NCBI RefSeq assembly: GCF_007747995.1
Contig: NZ_CP036276.1
Location: 3,525,001 to 3,589,000, forward strand
Direction of reading: 5' to 3'
From: Symmachiella dynata
GTDB lineage: Bacteria > Planctomycetota > Planctomycetia > Planctomycetales > Planctomycetaceae
DNA: 64,000 nucleotides
Both the position numbers and the translations under genes were made by a program. The notes under the pieces are model-generated. The model saw only the letters and a list, made by a program, of their open reading frames with translations, searched no databases and had not been told where the DNA came from. Shown piece after piece: positions 24,275 to 33,157 of this stretch. The stretch's first letter is position 1. The number at the start of each line of letters is the position of its first letter.

Positions 24275-24799
24275 TCAACCTTCGCAGCCGCTCTTCCCAG
24301 AGTGACGCGCCACCGATCTCATTCCGGGATCGCCGACTGCCTTCACTCCAGTGGGACCGCTATTTCTTCCTTTTGGTCCTCAGATGTTCTGGGAACCTTG
24401 CTGGGGAAGGAATTTCGTAGGGTGAAACCCTAGTGTTCAGAGAGCTTTGTTAGGCGGTTCTTTGATCAATTGTGAAGATAAGCGGCTTGCTGGCTCAATG
24501 CCTCCTGGTTAACCCTGGTTCTGCGAAGTTAACTGCTAGATCTCATTGACTTTGGGGCAATCGTGCCGTCAAACTGGAAGAGGACTGTTGGGCCACCAGT
24601 TTTCGACCAATTTGAGCGCGGATTTGAGTCTGTCAGGGGACTGGAATCTGTTGCGAAACAGCGGCGAGTCATGGGACAGGACTTGCGACAGTTGTTTGTT
24701 GGTCGCCTTCAAGACAGATTCCTACCGGTCGTTCCTGACGACGACGCATGCCCGTGCCGATCAATTCGAATTCCCTTCTTCGATTTATCTTCTGGGGTC
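24275..24799. other. Long gap before the FHA-kinase gene
   Basis: 525 bp. The kinase reading frame stays open from 24563, but the segment before 24800 does not look like FHA or kinase sequence. A hairpin TAGGGT-GAA-ACCCTA lies at 24418-24432. The kinase promoter should be here; I see no clear -35/-10 pair. Confidence 0.45.
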
Positions 24800-26749
24800 A
24801 TGAACGACAACCGTGCCCAACTACTTAAGCAGTCGGTACTTTCAACTGTGCCGCTGCAGTTAGCCATCACCGAAGCTGGATCCTCTGACCCGGTTTTGTG
24901 TGAGATGGGAAATGCGTTTGCGCTGATCGGCCGATCAGAACGTTGTCAGATCCGGTTGAAACACTCCGACGTCAGCTTTCGTCATGCTTATTTGCAAAAT
25001 GTGGGGGGCCGCATTTTTTGTGTTGACCTCAACAGTCGGTCCGGCACGTTGTGGGGAGACAAACGGCGACGCGGCGGTTGGTTAACCGTTTCCGACGGAC
25101 CGCAGATTGGGCCCTATCAGATCCGCTTGGCGAAGCCCGACGTGGGCGACAACTCACCATTTCCAAATAATTTCAACCCCCTGGATGCCATTGATGCCAA
25201 GATGTGCTCCGTGGGGCCGGTCCAGTTGGAGTTCCTGAACCGCTCAACAATAGGTCGGACCTGGACGATCAATCGCATGCTCACATTGGTCGGCAGTGGA
25301 ACGGGATGCAAAATCCGTCTGGAAGATGAAACGATATCGAATGTGCATTGTGGGTTGTTGGTCACGCAGGGCGGCTTGTGGGTGATTGATTTTTTGGGGC
25401 GCGGGGGAACCCATGTCGACGGTCGGCCCGTCGATTTCGCTTGTTTGGGCCCGGGACAAGTGTTGCGCGTCGGCCAATTTGGCATGCGGGTCAAATACGA
25501 TTCCGATCCAACTTCAGACATGGACCTGCAAGGCGATACCGAGGAGTTTCGATCGTCGACGGAATTCCCCATGGGCGAGACATTCATCCGAGAACCGATC
25601 CAGGATCCCCCGGACGGGCAAAATGGTTCCTCCACGGACTTTGACGTGGTTCCGGCAGTTCTTCCGGGCAATTTTGTGGATTCTGTTGTGAAATCGGGAT
25701 TGTTGTCGCGCGAGCAAATCAACATCGTTACCGAAGCCGCCTCGGACGTGGAGTTGAGTTGTGCGGCGACGGCAAAGCTTCTTGTTGAGCGGGGTATGTT
25801 AACCGCTTGGCAGGTGGAACAAATCTCGGCCGACAAAGCGCAGCACCTCATCGTGGCCGAGCGTTATCGTCTGTTGGAGCGGTTGGGACACGGGAGCATG
25901 GGAACGGTGTATCGCGCCTACGATCCGCAGATGGCGTGCGACGTGGCGATCAAATTTCCCAAGGCCCGCGCCTTCAAAAAGCCGCGGATGTTGATCCGCT
26001 TTCGCCGAGAAGCAATGATCAACGATAAGATCCAACACCCCAACATTGTGCGAGCGTATGACGTCGCGGCGTCGGGCAACTACATCGTCATGGAGTATGT
26101 GCCGGGGCTGAATCTCAAACAGTTCTTGCAACAATCCGGCGCGCAAGCACCGGAACGCGCTGTCTCGATCGGTATACAAATCGGCGAGGCGTTGCAGTTC
26201 GCCTACCGAAACGGTGTGACCCACCGTGACATTAAACCGTCGAATATTTTGCTTTCCGATGACGGTACCGCCAAACTGCTTGATCTAGGATTAGCACGAC
26301 TCGACGACGATCCCGATTCGGAAACCGAATGGGGAGAAAACCAGACAGCACAAATGACCCAAGCGGGTGTCCAATTGGGGACGACGCGGTACATGGCGCC
26401 CGAACAGGCCGCCGACGGGCATTCCGCCGATGTCCGCAGCGACATCTACGGACTGGTTTGCACACTCTACGACCTGTTGGCGGGCCATCCACCGTTTGAT
26501 GCCGATAATCCTGTCAAAATTATGATGATGCATGCACAGGACCCGGTTCCCCCCATTCCCGGAGTCGACGAACGGTTGATGGCCATCATCGAAAAAGGGC
26601 TCGCCAAAAAACCGGTCGACCGTTTCCAAACCCCCGCCGACCTCGTCGACCGTTTGCGGGATTGGTTGACGATTCGCGAATTGCAGCAAGAGCTCGAAGC
26701 ATTGCGACAGGGACAAGAAACCGCCGACACGCCTTCGCACGCGGATTAA
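24800..26749 (+). CDS. Ser/Thr protein kinase with two N-terminal FHA domains
   Basis: 649 residues from ATG 24800, chosen because the FHA sequence begins soon after; the frame could start at 24563. FHA-1 spans roughly residues 20-110 (FALIGRSERCQIRL, SGTLWGD), FHA-2 roughly 145-225 (TLVGSGTGCKIRL, ISNVHCGL, GGTHVDG). After an acidic linker the kinase domain begins at about residue 355: LERLGHGSMGTVYRAYD (Gly-rich loop), VAIKFPK (the Lys), THRDIKPSNIL (catalytic Asp), LLDLGLA in place of DFG, and GTTRYMAPEQ. DLG is a known variant in Hanks-type bacterial kinases. FHA domains bind phosphothreonine, so autophosphorylation or partner recruitment is likely. No TM segment: a cytoplasmic kinase. 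The target is unknown; its gene neighbours are unrelated. Confidence 0.9.
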   Translation: MNDNRAQLLKQSVLSTVPLQLAITEAGSSDPVLCEMGNAFALIGRSERCQIRLKHSDVSFRHAYLQNVGGRIFCVDLNSRSGTLWGDKRRRGGWLTVSDGPQIGPYQIRLAKPDVGDNSPFPNNFNPLDAIDAKMCSVGPVQLEFLNRSTIGRTWTINRMLTLVGSGTGCKIRLEDETISNVHCGLLVTQGGLWVIDFLGRGGTHVDGRPVDFACLGPGQVLRVGQFGMRVKYDSDPTSDMDLQGDTEEFRSSTEFPMGETFIREPIQDPPDGQNGSSTDFDVVPAVLPGNFVDSVVKSGLLSREQINIVTEAASDVELSCAATAKLLVERGMLTAWQVEQISADKAQHLIVAERYRLLERLGHGSMGTVYRAYDPQMACDVAIKFPKARAFKKPRMLIRFRREAMINDKIQHPNIVRAYDVAASGNYIVMEYVPGLNLKQFLQQSGAQAPERAVSIGIQIGEALQFAYRNGVTHRDIKPSNILLSDDGTAKLLDLGLARLDDDPDSETEWGENQTAQMTQAGVQLGTTRYMAPEQAADGHSADVRSDIYGLVCTLYDLLAGHPPFDADNPVKIMMMHAQDPVPPIPGVDERLMAIIEKGLAKKPVDRFQTPADLVDRLRDWLTIRELQQELEALRQGQETADTPSHAD

Positions 26750-26830
26750 ATCGTTACGTAAAGCCGCCGGCGGAATCGATCAAAGAGAAAATAGATCGAT
26801 ATGGGGGTGGCTCAGTCGAGCTGCCGGATG

Positions 26831-27685
26831 CTATCCAAACACCTCTTCCAGCGCCGCCCGCATCACCGCTGGATTGGGGGCGACGCCTGTCCAGAGTCGA
26901 AAGCCAATCACGCCCTGGTTGACGAGCATGCCCAGACCATCCAATACGGTACATCCCGCCGCCGTGGCCTCCCGCACCAATCGAGTAGCTGGGGGATTGG
27001 GGATCACGTCGGCGACGACCATGTCGGCAGTCAGGCTGTCGGTGTTTAGCGGGATACGGGCGTCGACGTCGGGAAACAGGCCGATTGAAGTTGCGTTGAT
27101 CACCACGTGGGTGCCAGCGGGAATATCGTAATCGTCGGTCCAGTGGACGAACTCAACAGCGGCGCCGGTTTTGGCTTTGATCAGCTCGGTCAATTGTTCA
27201 CCGCGCTCCGTCGAGCGATTAACGATCGTGAATTTCGCAGCCCCAGCCAGTGCCATTTCGATGGCTATCGCCCGAGCCGCTCCCCCGGCGCCGAGGATCA
27301 CGACGTTTTGCCCTTGGGGGTCGGACACCTCGCGGAGCGACTCCACAAACCCCTTGCCGTCTGTGTTCTCACCGATCAACTCATCACCGTCACGAATCAC
27401 GCAGTTGACTGCCCCCATCTTTTCGGCCGCTTCGCTCAGCCGGTCCAGATGTTGAATGACTTCGACTTTGTGCGGAATCGTGAGATTGAATCCGCGAAAC
27501 CCCATCGCCTTGGTTCCGGAGACGGCTGCAGCGAGATCGCTGGGGGCGACTTCCAGCGTCAAATACCGCCAAGCCAGCCCCGCATCGGCGAAGGCAGCTT
27601 CGATCATGACCTGCGTGGGATTTTCCGCGACTGGTTGGCCGAATACGGCGGTGATTTCCTGTTTGAAGGAGAGTGGCTCAGACAT
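26831..27685 (-). CDS. aroE: Shikimate dehydrogenase AroE (divergent shikimate-binding site)
   Basis: 284 residues. AroE reduces 3-dehydroshikimate with NADPH in the shikimate pathway. Visible: NLTIPHK (67-73) with the catalytic Lys, NTDGKGF with the catalytic Asp, the Rossmann NADP motif VVILGAGGAARAIAIEMA (about 124-141), NRSTERGEQL with the Arg binding the 2'-phosphate, NATSIGLFPD, and GLGMLVNQGVIGFRLWTG near the end. In E. coli the N-terminal motif AHSKSP binds the carboxylate with two Ser; here it reads AENPTQ, so these are Asn and Thr. The activity may remain or the substrate may be a relative such as quinate. Convergent with the kinase (81 bp), and its start is divergent from the TPR gene. 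Confidence 0.9.
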   Translation of the reverse strand: MSEPLSFKQEITAVFGQPVAENPTQVMIEAAFADAGLAWRYLTLEVAPSDLAAAVSGTKAMGFRGFNLTIPHKVEVIQHLDRLSEAAEKMGAVNCVIRDGDELIGENTDGKGFVESLREVSDPQGQNVVILGAGGAARAIAIEMALAGAAKFTIVNRSTERGEQLTELIKAKTGAAVEFVHWTDDYDIPAGTHVVINATSIGLFPDVDARIPLNTDSLTADMVVADVIPNPPATRLVREATAAGCTVLDGLGMLVNQGVIGFRLWTGVAPNPAVMRAALEEVFG

Positions 27686-27940
27686 TTATTGAGGCTTTCT
27701 TGTTTTAGTTTGGGTGATGGCGACATACACGGCGTCTGCTCGCATTCTAATGGGTTACCAATCAACACAAACGGGTTGCGGGAGCATGCTGAAATGCCGC
27801 GAGCAATTGCGTTGGATTTGGCGTTCCGGTTCACTTCCGGCGCTCCCCATCTTGACGATGCGCAGATCAGTATCGCATAATACCGTTGCGTGACCAATTC
27901 GGGGAGCCAGCGAGCGCGGATCGAACAAGGAGCGATACGG

Positions 27941-29167
27941 ATGAAGTTTTTCATCGCCGGCGCAGCGCTAGCTGTGTGCGCATTGACTGCAGGCACTGCA
28001 CAGGCACAACCCGGCAAAACGTACCCCAAAGTCTATGGGGCATCGGGTGGTTTATACGGACCGACCCAGGCGCACTATCAGTACGCTCGCCGCTACGGCC
28101 GTGCCTGGACCGGCGGGTCAAATACATCGGGGCGGCGCCATCACCATGGTCACCACAACCACCGAGGCGGTTTCGGCGGCCGGGGTTACTATGGCGGCCC
28201 AGGATTTTATGGCGGATATGGGTATTCTCGCAGCTATGGTTATCTCGGTGGGTACGGCCTCTACGGCGGGACCTATGGCGGGTATTACGGCTATAGTGCC
28301 ATCAGCTACCCGGTGGTCGCACCCATTTTTAATTCTGTTCAATGGAATCCGACCGTGATTCAAGGACAGCCGCTGATTATGGGAGCTGACCCGTTTGATA
28401 ATGAGCTCCTCAAGCAGGATCAGCAGATTACGGATCTACAACAACTCAAAGATGCTCTGATGCCCGCGGACAAAGCCCCGGTTGTTGTGGCAGTGAAAAA
28501 ATCGAACGGAGCCGCCAAGCAGCGCAGCTTGCACCAACAAGGCTTGGGCGATGTCGCATTTTTGCAGCAGAAATACAGCAAAGCTTATTCGCATTACCGC
28601 AGCGCCACCAAAGTCGCCCCCGATTTAACGGACAACTATTTCCGCATGGCATGGGCTTTGGTGGCCATGGGGCATGAGGCCTCAGCCGTTCGGGAAATCA
28701 AACGCGGTTTACGGCTGGACCCGTATTGGCCACTGACCGGTGTGAGTCTTGATGAGCGATTCGGACCACAAAATGAAATCGGCAAGGATGCCGTCTTGTT
28801 GAAAACGGCACAATGGGTCCGCGAGGATATCCGCGACCCCGACCGGCTGTTTTTAATGGGCGTGCTGTTGCACTTCAACGACGACATTGATCGCGCGCTG
28901 AAGTTCTTTGAGACGGCAAGCCAACTCGCCGGGGCTCCGCAGTATGTGCAACTTTTCTTGCACCCGCAGGCGCCGCCCCAAGATGCGGATGCTGCAGGCG
29001 ATCCAGCTGCCGGCCAGGATCCCCCGATCGCGCCACCGCAACAACAACCCGCCCCGGCTTTGCCGCCCGGCCAACCGCCATTACCACCGGCTCCCATGCC
29101 CGAACCGGCGCAGTTACCCGCCAATGAAGCGGCAGTTTCGGGGCCGGTGTTGCCGGTCATCGAGTGA
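27941..29167 (+). CDS. Secreted Gly/Tyr-rich TPR protein
   Basis: 408 residues from ATG 27941, with AAGGAG eight bases upstream. A signal peptide (MKFFIAGAALAVCALTAGTAQAQ) is followed by a His-rich stretch (HHHGHHNHR) and a Gly/Tyr repeat region about residues 55-105 (GYYGGPGFYGGYGYS and similar). From about 190 to 290 there are TPR-like helices (LGDVAFLQQKYSKAYSHYRSA, DNYFRMAWALVAMGHEASAV, RLDPYWPLTG), and a Pro/Ala/Gln-rich tail after 360. The Gly/Tyr region resembles envelope or matrix proteins in form but I recognise no family; the TPRs suggest protein-protein contacts. A stand-alone gene divergent from aroE. Its end lies 19 bp from the stop of the convergent lipoprotein gene. Confidence 0.8.
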   Translation: MKFFIAGAALAVCALTAGTAQAQPGKTYPKVYGASGGLYGPTQAHYQYARRYGRAWTGGSNTSGRRHHHGHHNHRGGFGGRGYYGGPGFYGGYGYSRSYGYLGGYGLYGGTYGGYYGYSAISYPVVAPIFNSVQWNPTVIQGQPLIMGADPFDNELLKQDQQITDLQQLKDALMPADKAPVVVAVKKSNGAAKQRSLHQQGLGDVAFLQQKYSKAYSHYRSATKVAPDLTDNYFRMAWALVAMGHEASAVREIKRGLRLDPYWPLTGVSLDERFGPQNEIGKDAVLLKTAQWVREDIRDPDRLFLMGVLLHFNDDIDRALKFFETASQLAGAPQYVQLFLHPQAPPQDADAAGDPAAGQDPPIAPPQQQPAPALPPGQPPLPPAPMPEPAQLPANEAAVSGPVLPVIE

Positions 29168-29186
29168 CCCGCAGCACGCGATCAAA

Positions 29187-29705
29187 TTATTCCCGTTTTC
29201 CGGCCGGACTGGCATACTTATGGGCCGGCTGTTGCTTCAACTCGTCCAATTTGATGTCAATGGTGGGGATGACTGTCGGTTCGTCATCGACCACCGTCAC
29301 TTGGAACCTGGGGTCTGTGCTGGATGGGGAATTGAAGTTGTTGCCGAATCGATCTGGGCCAAACAGTCCCCCCAAGGCAACTCTGAGCATTTCCATCGTG
29401 AGTACGTATTCACCGGGAACGGCACCGTCTCCAGCTCGATAGGAATTGAAGACAAAGTTTCCATCTTTGTCGGCAAGGCATTTGGGAATCCGTTCTCCTG
29501 GCTTCGGATCTCGCCCTTTGGGGTAGAGCTTCAATTCGATCTGTCCATATTCAATCACGGGGGCCGGTTTCCCGTTCACTAAGACCGTCCCGCTGACTAC
29601 GGACGTCTTGGGCGGAGTCGGGCCATCCGGTCCTTTCGAACAACCTGCAATCAAGACTGGGACCAAAAGTAGAAGTAGTAGGCGAGAGAGCTTCGTTTGC
29701 AGCAT
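29187..29705 (-). CDS. Small lipoprotein, carboxypeptidase-regulatory-like, paired with a DUF1559 protein
   Basis: 172 residues from ATG 29705, chosen because it opens a lipoprotein signal: LLLLLLVPVLIAGC with the lipobox Cys at residue 21. After PPKTSVVSGTVLVNGKPAPV it shows the beta-sandwich of carboxypeptidase regulatory/transthyretin-like domains common in planctomycete lipoproteins (FVFNSYRAGDGAVPGEYVLTME), and ends in a charged tail. Such genes usually follow a DUF1559 gene, as here: the DUF1559 gene lies just upstream on the same strand, with a terminator hairpin between them at 29914-29957. Function unknown, probably at the cell surface. Longer reading frame to 29786 is judged artefactual. 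Confidence 0.8.
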   Translation of the reverse strand: MLQTKLSRLLLLLLVPVLIAGCSKGPDGPTPPKTSVVSGTVLVNGKPAPVIEYGQIELKLYPKGRDPKPGERIPKCLADKDGNFVFNSYRAGDGAVPGEYVLTMEMLRVALGGLFGPDRFGNNFNSPSSTDPRFQVTVVDDEPTVIPTIDIKLDELKQQPAHKYASPAGKRE

Positions 29706-30018
29706 TTCATTTTCCAACGAGAAAGCAGGGACAGATGTCATGATGTGAAGTGTTTGCGAGCTGGCTTCATAACCCGTTGACCACAACTGGCGTTGGTGGG
29801 TTCCTCACGAATCGTGATTCTTCGCCATGTTTGGTCTACAAAGCTGTGACGCGTTGACAGCTGGATTTCTGCTAAAAAAGGGTTAGCAGACAAGCGCACA
29901 AACGCGAAAGAAAGGAGGCCTATTGACTGTCGTGCATAGCGCCAGCAATAGGCCTCCGAAAATTCTCTAGTTCTGTTGGAGTTCCAACTTCAATGACGAA
30001 GTCGAGAACTTCAACAGC
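29706..30018. other. Gap between the DUF1559 and lipoprotein genes
   Basis: 313 bp. It contains the terminator hairpin at 29914-29957 (see below) and otherwise nothing identifiable; the lipoprotein gene's own promoter should be at its left end. Confidence 0.5.
29914..29957 (-). terminator. Rho-independent terminator of the DUF1559 gene
   Basis: Perfect 12 bp stem GGAGGCCTATTG / CAATAGGCCTCC with a 20-base loop, followed on the minus strand by TTTCTTTCG. It lies 62-105 bp beyond the DUF1559 stop codon, before the lipoprotein gene. Confidence 0.75.
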
Positions 30019-31074
30019 TTAGAAGTCTCCAGTGATTTCACCACCGGCAAAGGAGACAAGGCGACCGATGACTCCAGAGTCAACGCTTTCGCCTACGAAT
30101 CGAGCCGAGCCGTCACAGAGCAGAACCATGGTCCCGCCACTGTGGAAGCTATAGCCACCACCCAATCGTTCATTGGTGCAATTGATGGTGCATAATCCCG
30201 ATCCGACGTTCGTTCCATCATAGAGGGAACCCCGCACGTAGGCGGCTCCGAGGTATGGATCGTTCCAGGTGCCACCGGGTGTGACGATTCCGGATACGAC
30301 TTGGCCTTTGCGGTAGACCGTTGGGGCGCCAGCCCGTTCGATGATCACCGATGTGTTCGTTGTGCCATCGACGATGTGCCGAATCCCAATATACTGCTCA
30401 TCCGAGAGGACGCCACGGTTGAAATCTTCGCCGGCAGCATCGTCGATATCTCCCCCGACCGCACTGGTGGCGGAGTAGTCCATCGCTCCTCCGCTGATCG
30501 TAATGCCTGCACCGGCGAGGGCCGGATTCAACATCGCTCCAAAGTCAGCATCTTGAATCAAATTCGACGCACGCGGGGTACTCGGGCAGATGAAACCAGG
30601 AATGGCATGGAAGCACGCCAATTGGTTGTCGACCTGGGGGTCGGTCGCTTGGGGGGCGTAGTCGTAAGGGGGAGGAGCACCGGCAACCGTAAGATCCAAT
30701 GGAGGGAGCGTGGCGAGAATGGTCACTCGTGAATCGATCCCTTGGTAAATGTTCTGTTGATCCATATAGGGCAACAGGGCAGTCGTCCAAACTTGGACGT
30801 TCGGGTCATCGGTCGGAGAGTTCTGCGGGTTTCCGAAGAAGGGGTTGTTCGGCCCTTGGACGTAACCAATACCCAGTGGGAACTGAGTGTACACATCATG
30901 ATAGTTGTGCAACGCCAAGCCCATTTGTTTCATGTTATTGCGGCATTGCGTGCGACGGGCGGCTTCTCTGGCTTGCTGAACCGCCGGCAATAGCAAGGCG
31001 ATGAGGATGGCGATGATAGCGATCACCACTAACAGCTCGATTAAAGTAAAACCTCGGGAACGTACTTTACTCAT
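30019..31074 (-). CDS. DUF1559 pseudopilin-like protein (H-X9-DG type)
   Basis: 351 residues from ATG 31074, with GAGAAG as RBS; an earlier in-frame start at 31107 is not supported. The N-terminus [20 protein letters not shown] is a type IV pilin/type II secretion prepilin signal: cleavage between Gly and Phe, then a hydrophobic helix for assembly. The next stretch [30 protein letters not shown] is the DUF1559 hallmark, and the C-terminus shows [20 protein letters not shown], the H-x9-DG motif. Planctomycetes carry tens to hundreds of these proteins; their function is unknown, but the signal implies export by a pilus-like system. Followed by its usual small lipoprotein gene on the same strand. 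The 5' side faces a long A+T-rich gap. Confidence 0.93.
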   Translation of the reverse strand: MSKVRSRGFTLIELLVVIAIIAILIALLLPAVQQAREAARRTQCRNNMKQMGLALHNYHDVYTQFPLGIGYVQGPNNPFFGNPQNSPTDDPNVQVWTTALLPYMDQQNIYQGIDSRVTILATLPPLDLTVAGAPPPYDYAPQATDPQVDNQLACFHAIPGFICPSTPRASNLIQDADFGAMLNPALAGAGITISGGAMDYSATSAVGGDIDDAAGEDFNRGVLSDEQYIGIRHIVDGTTNTSVIIERAGAPTVYRKGQVVSGIVTPGGTWNDPYLGAAYVRGSLYDGTNVGSGLCTINCTNERLGGGYSFHSGGTMVLLCDGSARFVGESVDSGVIGRLVSFAGGEITGDF

Positions 31075-31909
31075 AGCTTCTCTTTCCGAATTTGTTGGGA
31101 AATGCAAAAAACGAACAGATGAGGAGTTGAAAAGAATTAGTGGCCGATGAGTAATCCCGCGACTCCAGGTATTCTCGCGACTCAGAGGAGCCTGACGTCA
31201 AGACGCCACGCGATCCATGAATACTGCAATAATGGCCAAGAACCGTTATATCCTGCAGTAATCCATGGTCATTGTCAAACAAAAATAGGTTGAAAAGGTC
31301 GCGTCTAAACCGTTTGCTTATAGTACTTAAATACCTTTCGGGGTAAGTCAACAAAACACTCTCTCTTGAGGCTGTGCAGTCATGTGTTTGACCACCTGGA
31401 GTGAGTTGACATTGGGTGTTTGCAGCATTGTTTTCAATGGATTAACGCTCGATCCAGCACTTTGTCTCGTTGCCAGTTGATGGTTAAAAAACCTATACCA
31501 ATTGAGAACCATGACTATGTCTTTCGGGGAAGCCATCTAGGGTAATGTGCTATGCTTTTTACCTATGCTGCTTTAAATTCGTGCGAGACTCTGGCAAAAA
31601 AGTTTTTCCCTCGTGGTTAAAATTAAGGATGTTTTCGTCGTCGACGGGTGGAACTCATGAGAGGATTGGTCGTCCTGCTTAAAACTCAACAATTGACAAT
31701 GGCTCACAAAACGAGCATGATTCATTCCCTTGCGCGGACACTTCACGCGGGGGCAAGCGACTCTGTTGAATGCAATTCAACCTCGCTCATCTATTAAGAA
31801 TACAGATGCTATTGGCCCCAAGATTGTGTTGCTCTGTTGGCGTTCGTTAGAGTGGGGAACGTTTCCGGCTCTGCTCTTACTGCTTTTGCTTTCGATGTAT
31901 GGTGATTTC
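31075..31909. other. Long A+T-rich intergenic region
   Basis: 835 bp between the divergent DUF1559 and LRR genes, markedly A+T-rich. Reading frames here (for example minus strand 31348-31536) show no protein features. A promoter candidate is described at 31693-31721. Long leaders for one or both genes, or an unrecognised small RNA, are possible. Confidence 0.45.
31693..31721 (+). promoter_or_regulatory. Candidate sigma-70-type promoter for the LRR gene
   Basis: TTGACA at 31693-31698, 17 bp spacer, CATGAT at 31716-31721 (four of six matching TATAAT). It lies about 190 bp before the ATG at 31910, which would give a long untranslated leader. One match in A+T-rich DNA can arise by chance. Confidence 0.35.
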
Positions 31910-33088
31910 ATGAACGCCCCTCAGTCTGCTCCCGAATCAACCACTGCTCCGTCGCCTCGGCGGAAGAAGTGGGTTTTCAAAATTCTCCTCGCGATCGTTC
32001 TTCTCGTTCTGCTGGTCCCGATCGCATTGCAAGGGCTGGCCGGTTTTTCGCCGGTCGTCGACGTCCGCAACAAAGTGAGTTCGCTCGGCGGGACAATTCA
32101 GACGGCTGTGGCTGCCCCTGAGTTTTTGCAATCAATTGTCGGCAAAGATTGGGCGGGCTGGGACAGGTTTTACGGCGGCATTGAAGTGGACCAAGTCGGT
32201 CTCAATCAATCCTTGGTCGAGGACCAGGATCTGGCATTGCTCCAGCAGACTCCAGGACTCCGGACACTGAAGCTTCAGACGACAAGAATCACCGACGCTG
32301 GCATTCAACATCTCTCCAGTGTACCCCAGCTTCAAAAGCTCGATTTGGGGGGAACAGAGATCACCAATGCTGGGCTCGATCATTTGCAATCGCTTGAGGA
32401 ATTGCAGGAATTGGCGATTGCCGACACCGCTGTTTCCGACGACGGTATCGCCAAGTTGGCGGGATTGAAAACTTTGACTGTGCTGGATGCATCCGGAACC
32501 AACCTAACAGACGCTTCGCTCAAAACGCTTTCGGAAATCCCCATTCTCAAGACTCTGAAGTTGGATGGATGCAATCTGACTGACGAGGGGTTGACGGTGC
32601 TCAAGAATTGCAAATCACTCACTTCACTGTCTCTCGACGAAATCCCACTGACGGGGAGTTTCCTCAAGGAGCTGCAAGGTGTTCCGCTCGAAGATCTGAG
32701 TCTGGCCCATACCAACTGCGATGGCACCATGTTTACAGATGCTGGCGAGCTGAAAACGCTGAAGACCCTCAGCCTGAGTCATTGCCCGGTTGAAGAGGCG
32801 GGGATCGCCTCAATTGCCGCACTCTCCGGTCTGGAAACCCTGTCACTCGACAACACCAAGATTAACGAAGGATCCGTCGCGGGACTCAAAGGCATGCCGC
32901 AGCTGAGGATTTTGTCAATCAATTCAACTCCGACTACGGCCGATACGTTGAGAGAGTTGAAGGGTATGCCCAAGTTAAAATTGGTCATTGCCAACAAGAC
33001 TCAAGTCTCACGAGGAGATGTCGATGCATTGGGAGCGGAGATCGAATCCTTTTCCGTCCTGATTGTCTCTTCCGGTGGCGGTGGTTGA
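31910..33088 (+). CDS. Membrane-anchored leucine-rich-repeat protein
   Basis: 392 residues from ATG 31910; the frame opens at 31730 with unconserved sequence. A short basic N-terminus is followed by one TM helix at about residues 23-44 (ILLAIVLLVLLVPIALQGLAG), so the protein is anchored with the rest outside. From about residue 120 there are around ten ribonuclease-inhibitor-like repeats of about 24 residues: LRTLKLQTTRITDAGIQHLSS, LQKLDLGGTEITNAGLDHLQ, LTVLDASGTNLTDASLKTLS and so on. Such LRR proteins are frequent in planctomycetes and probably serve in binding or surface recognition; nothing in the neighbourhood names a ligand. The C-terminus is Gly-rich (SSGGGG). Confidence 0.85.
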   Translation: MNAPQSAPESTTAPSPRRKKWVFKILLAIVLLVLLVPIALQGLAGFSPVVDVRNKVSSLGGTIQTAVAAPEFLQSIVGKDWAGWDRFYGGIEVDQVGLNQSLVEDQDLALLQQTPGLRTLKLQTTRITDAGIQHLSSVPQLQKLDLGGTEITNAGLDHLQSLEELQELAIADTAVSDDGIAKLAGLKTLTVLDASGTNLTDASLKTLSEIPILKTLKLDGCNLTDEGLTVLKNCKSLTSLSLDEIPLTGSFLKELQGVPLEDLSLAHTNCDGTMFTDAGELKTLKTLSLSHCPVEEAGIASIAALSGLETLSLDNTKINEGSVAGLKGMPQLRILSINSTPTTADTLRELKGMPKLKLVIANKTQVSRGDVDALGAEIESFSVLIVSSGGGG

Positions 33089-33157
33089 TCATCAACTCTT
33101 CGATTAGTTAAGAAGACTCCTGGGGCGATTTGGTGATTGCAATCGCCGCAAGGTCCC

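Noticed and set aside
24563-24799. N-terminal extension of the FHA-kinase
   Set aside because: Sequence before ATG 24800 does not look like FHA or kinase and has no signal or TM features; start 24800 preferred, though not proven.
31348-31536. Minus-strand frame of 62 codons
   Set aside because: Low-complexity composition and no RBS; A+T-rich noncoding DNA is more likely.
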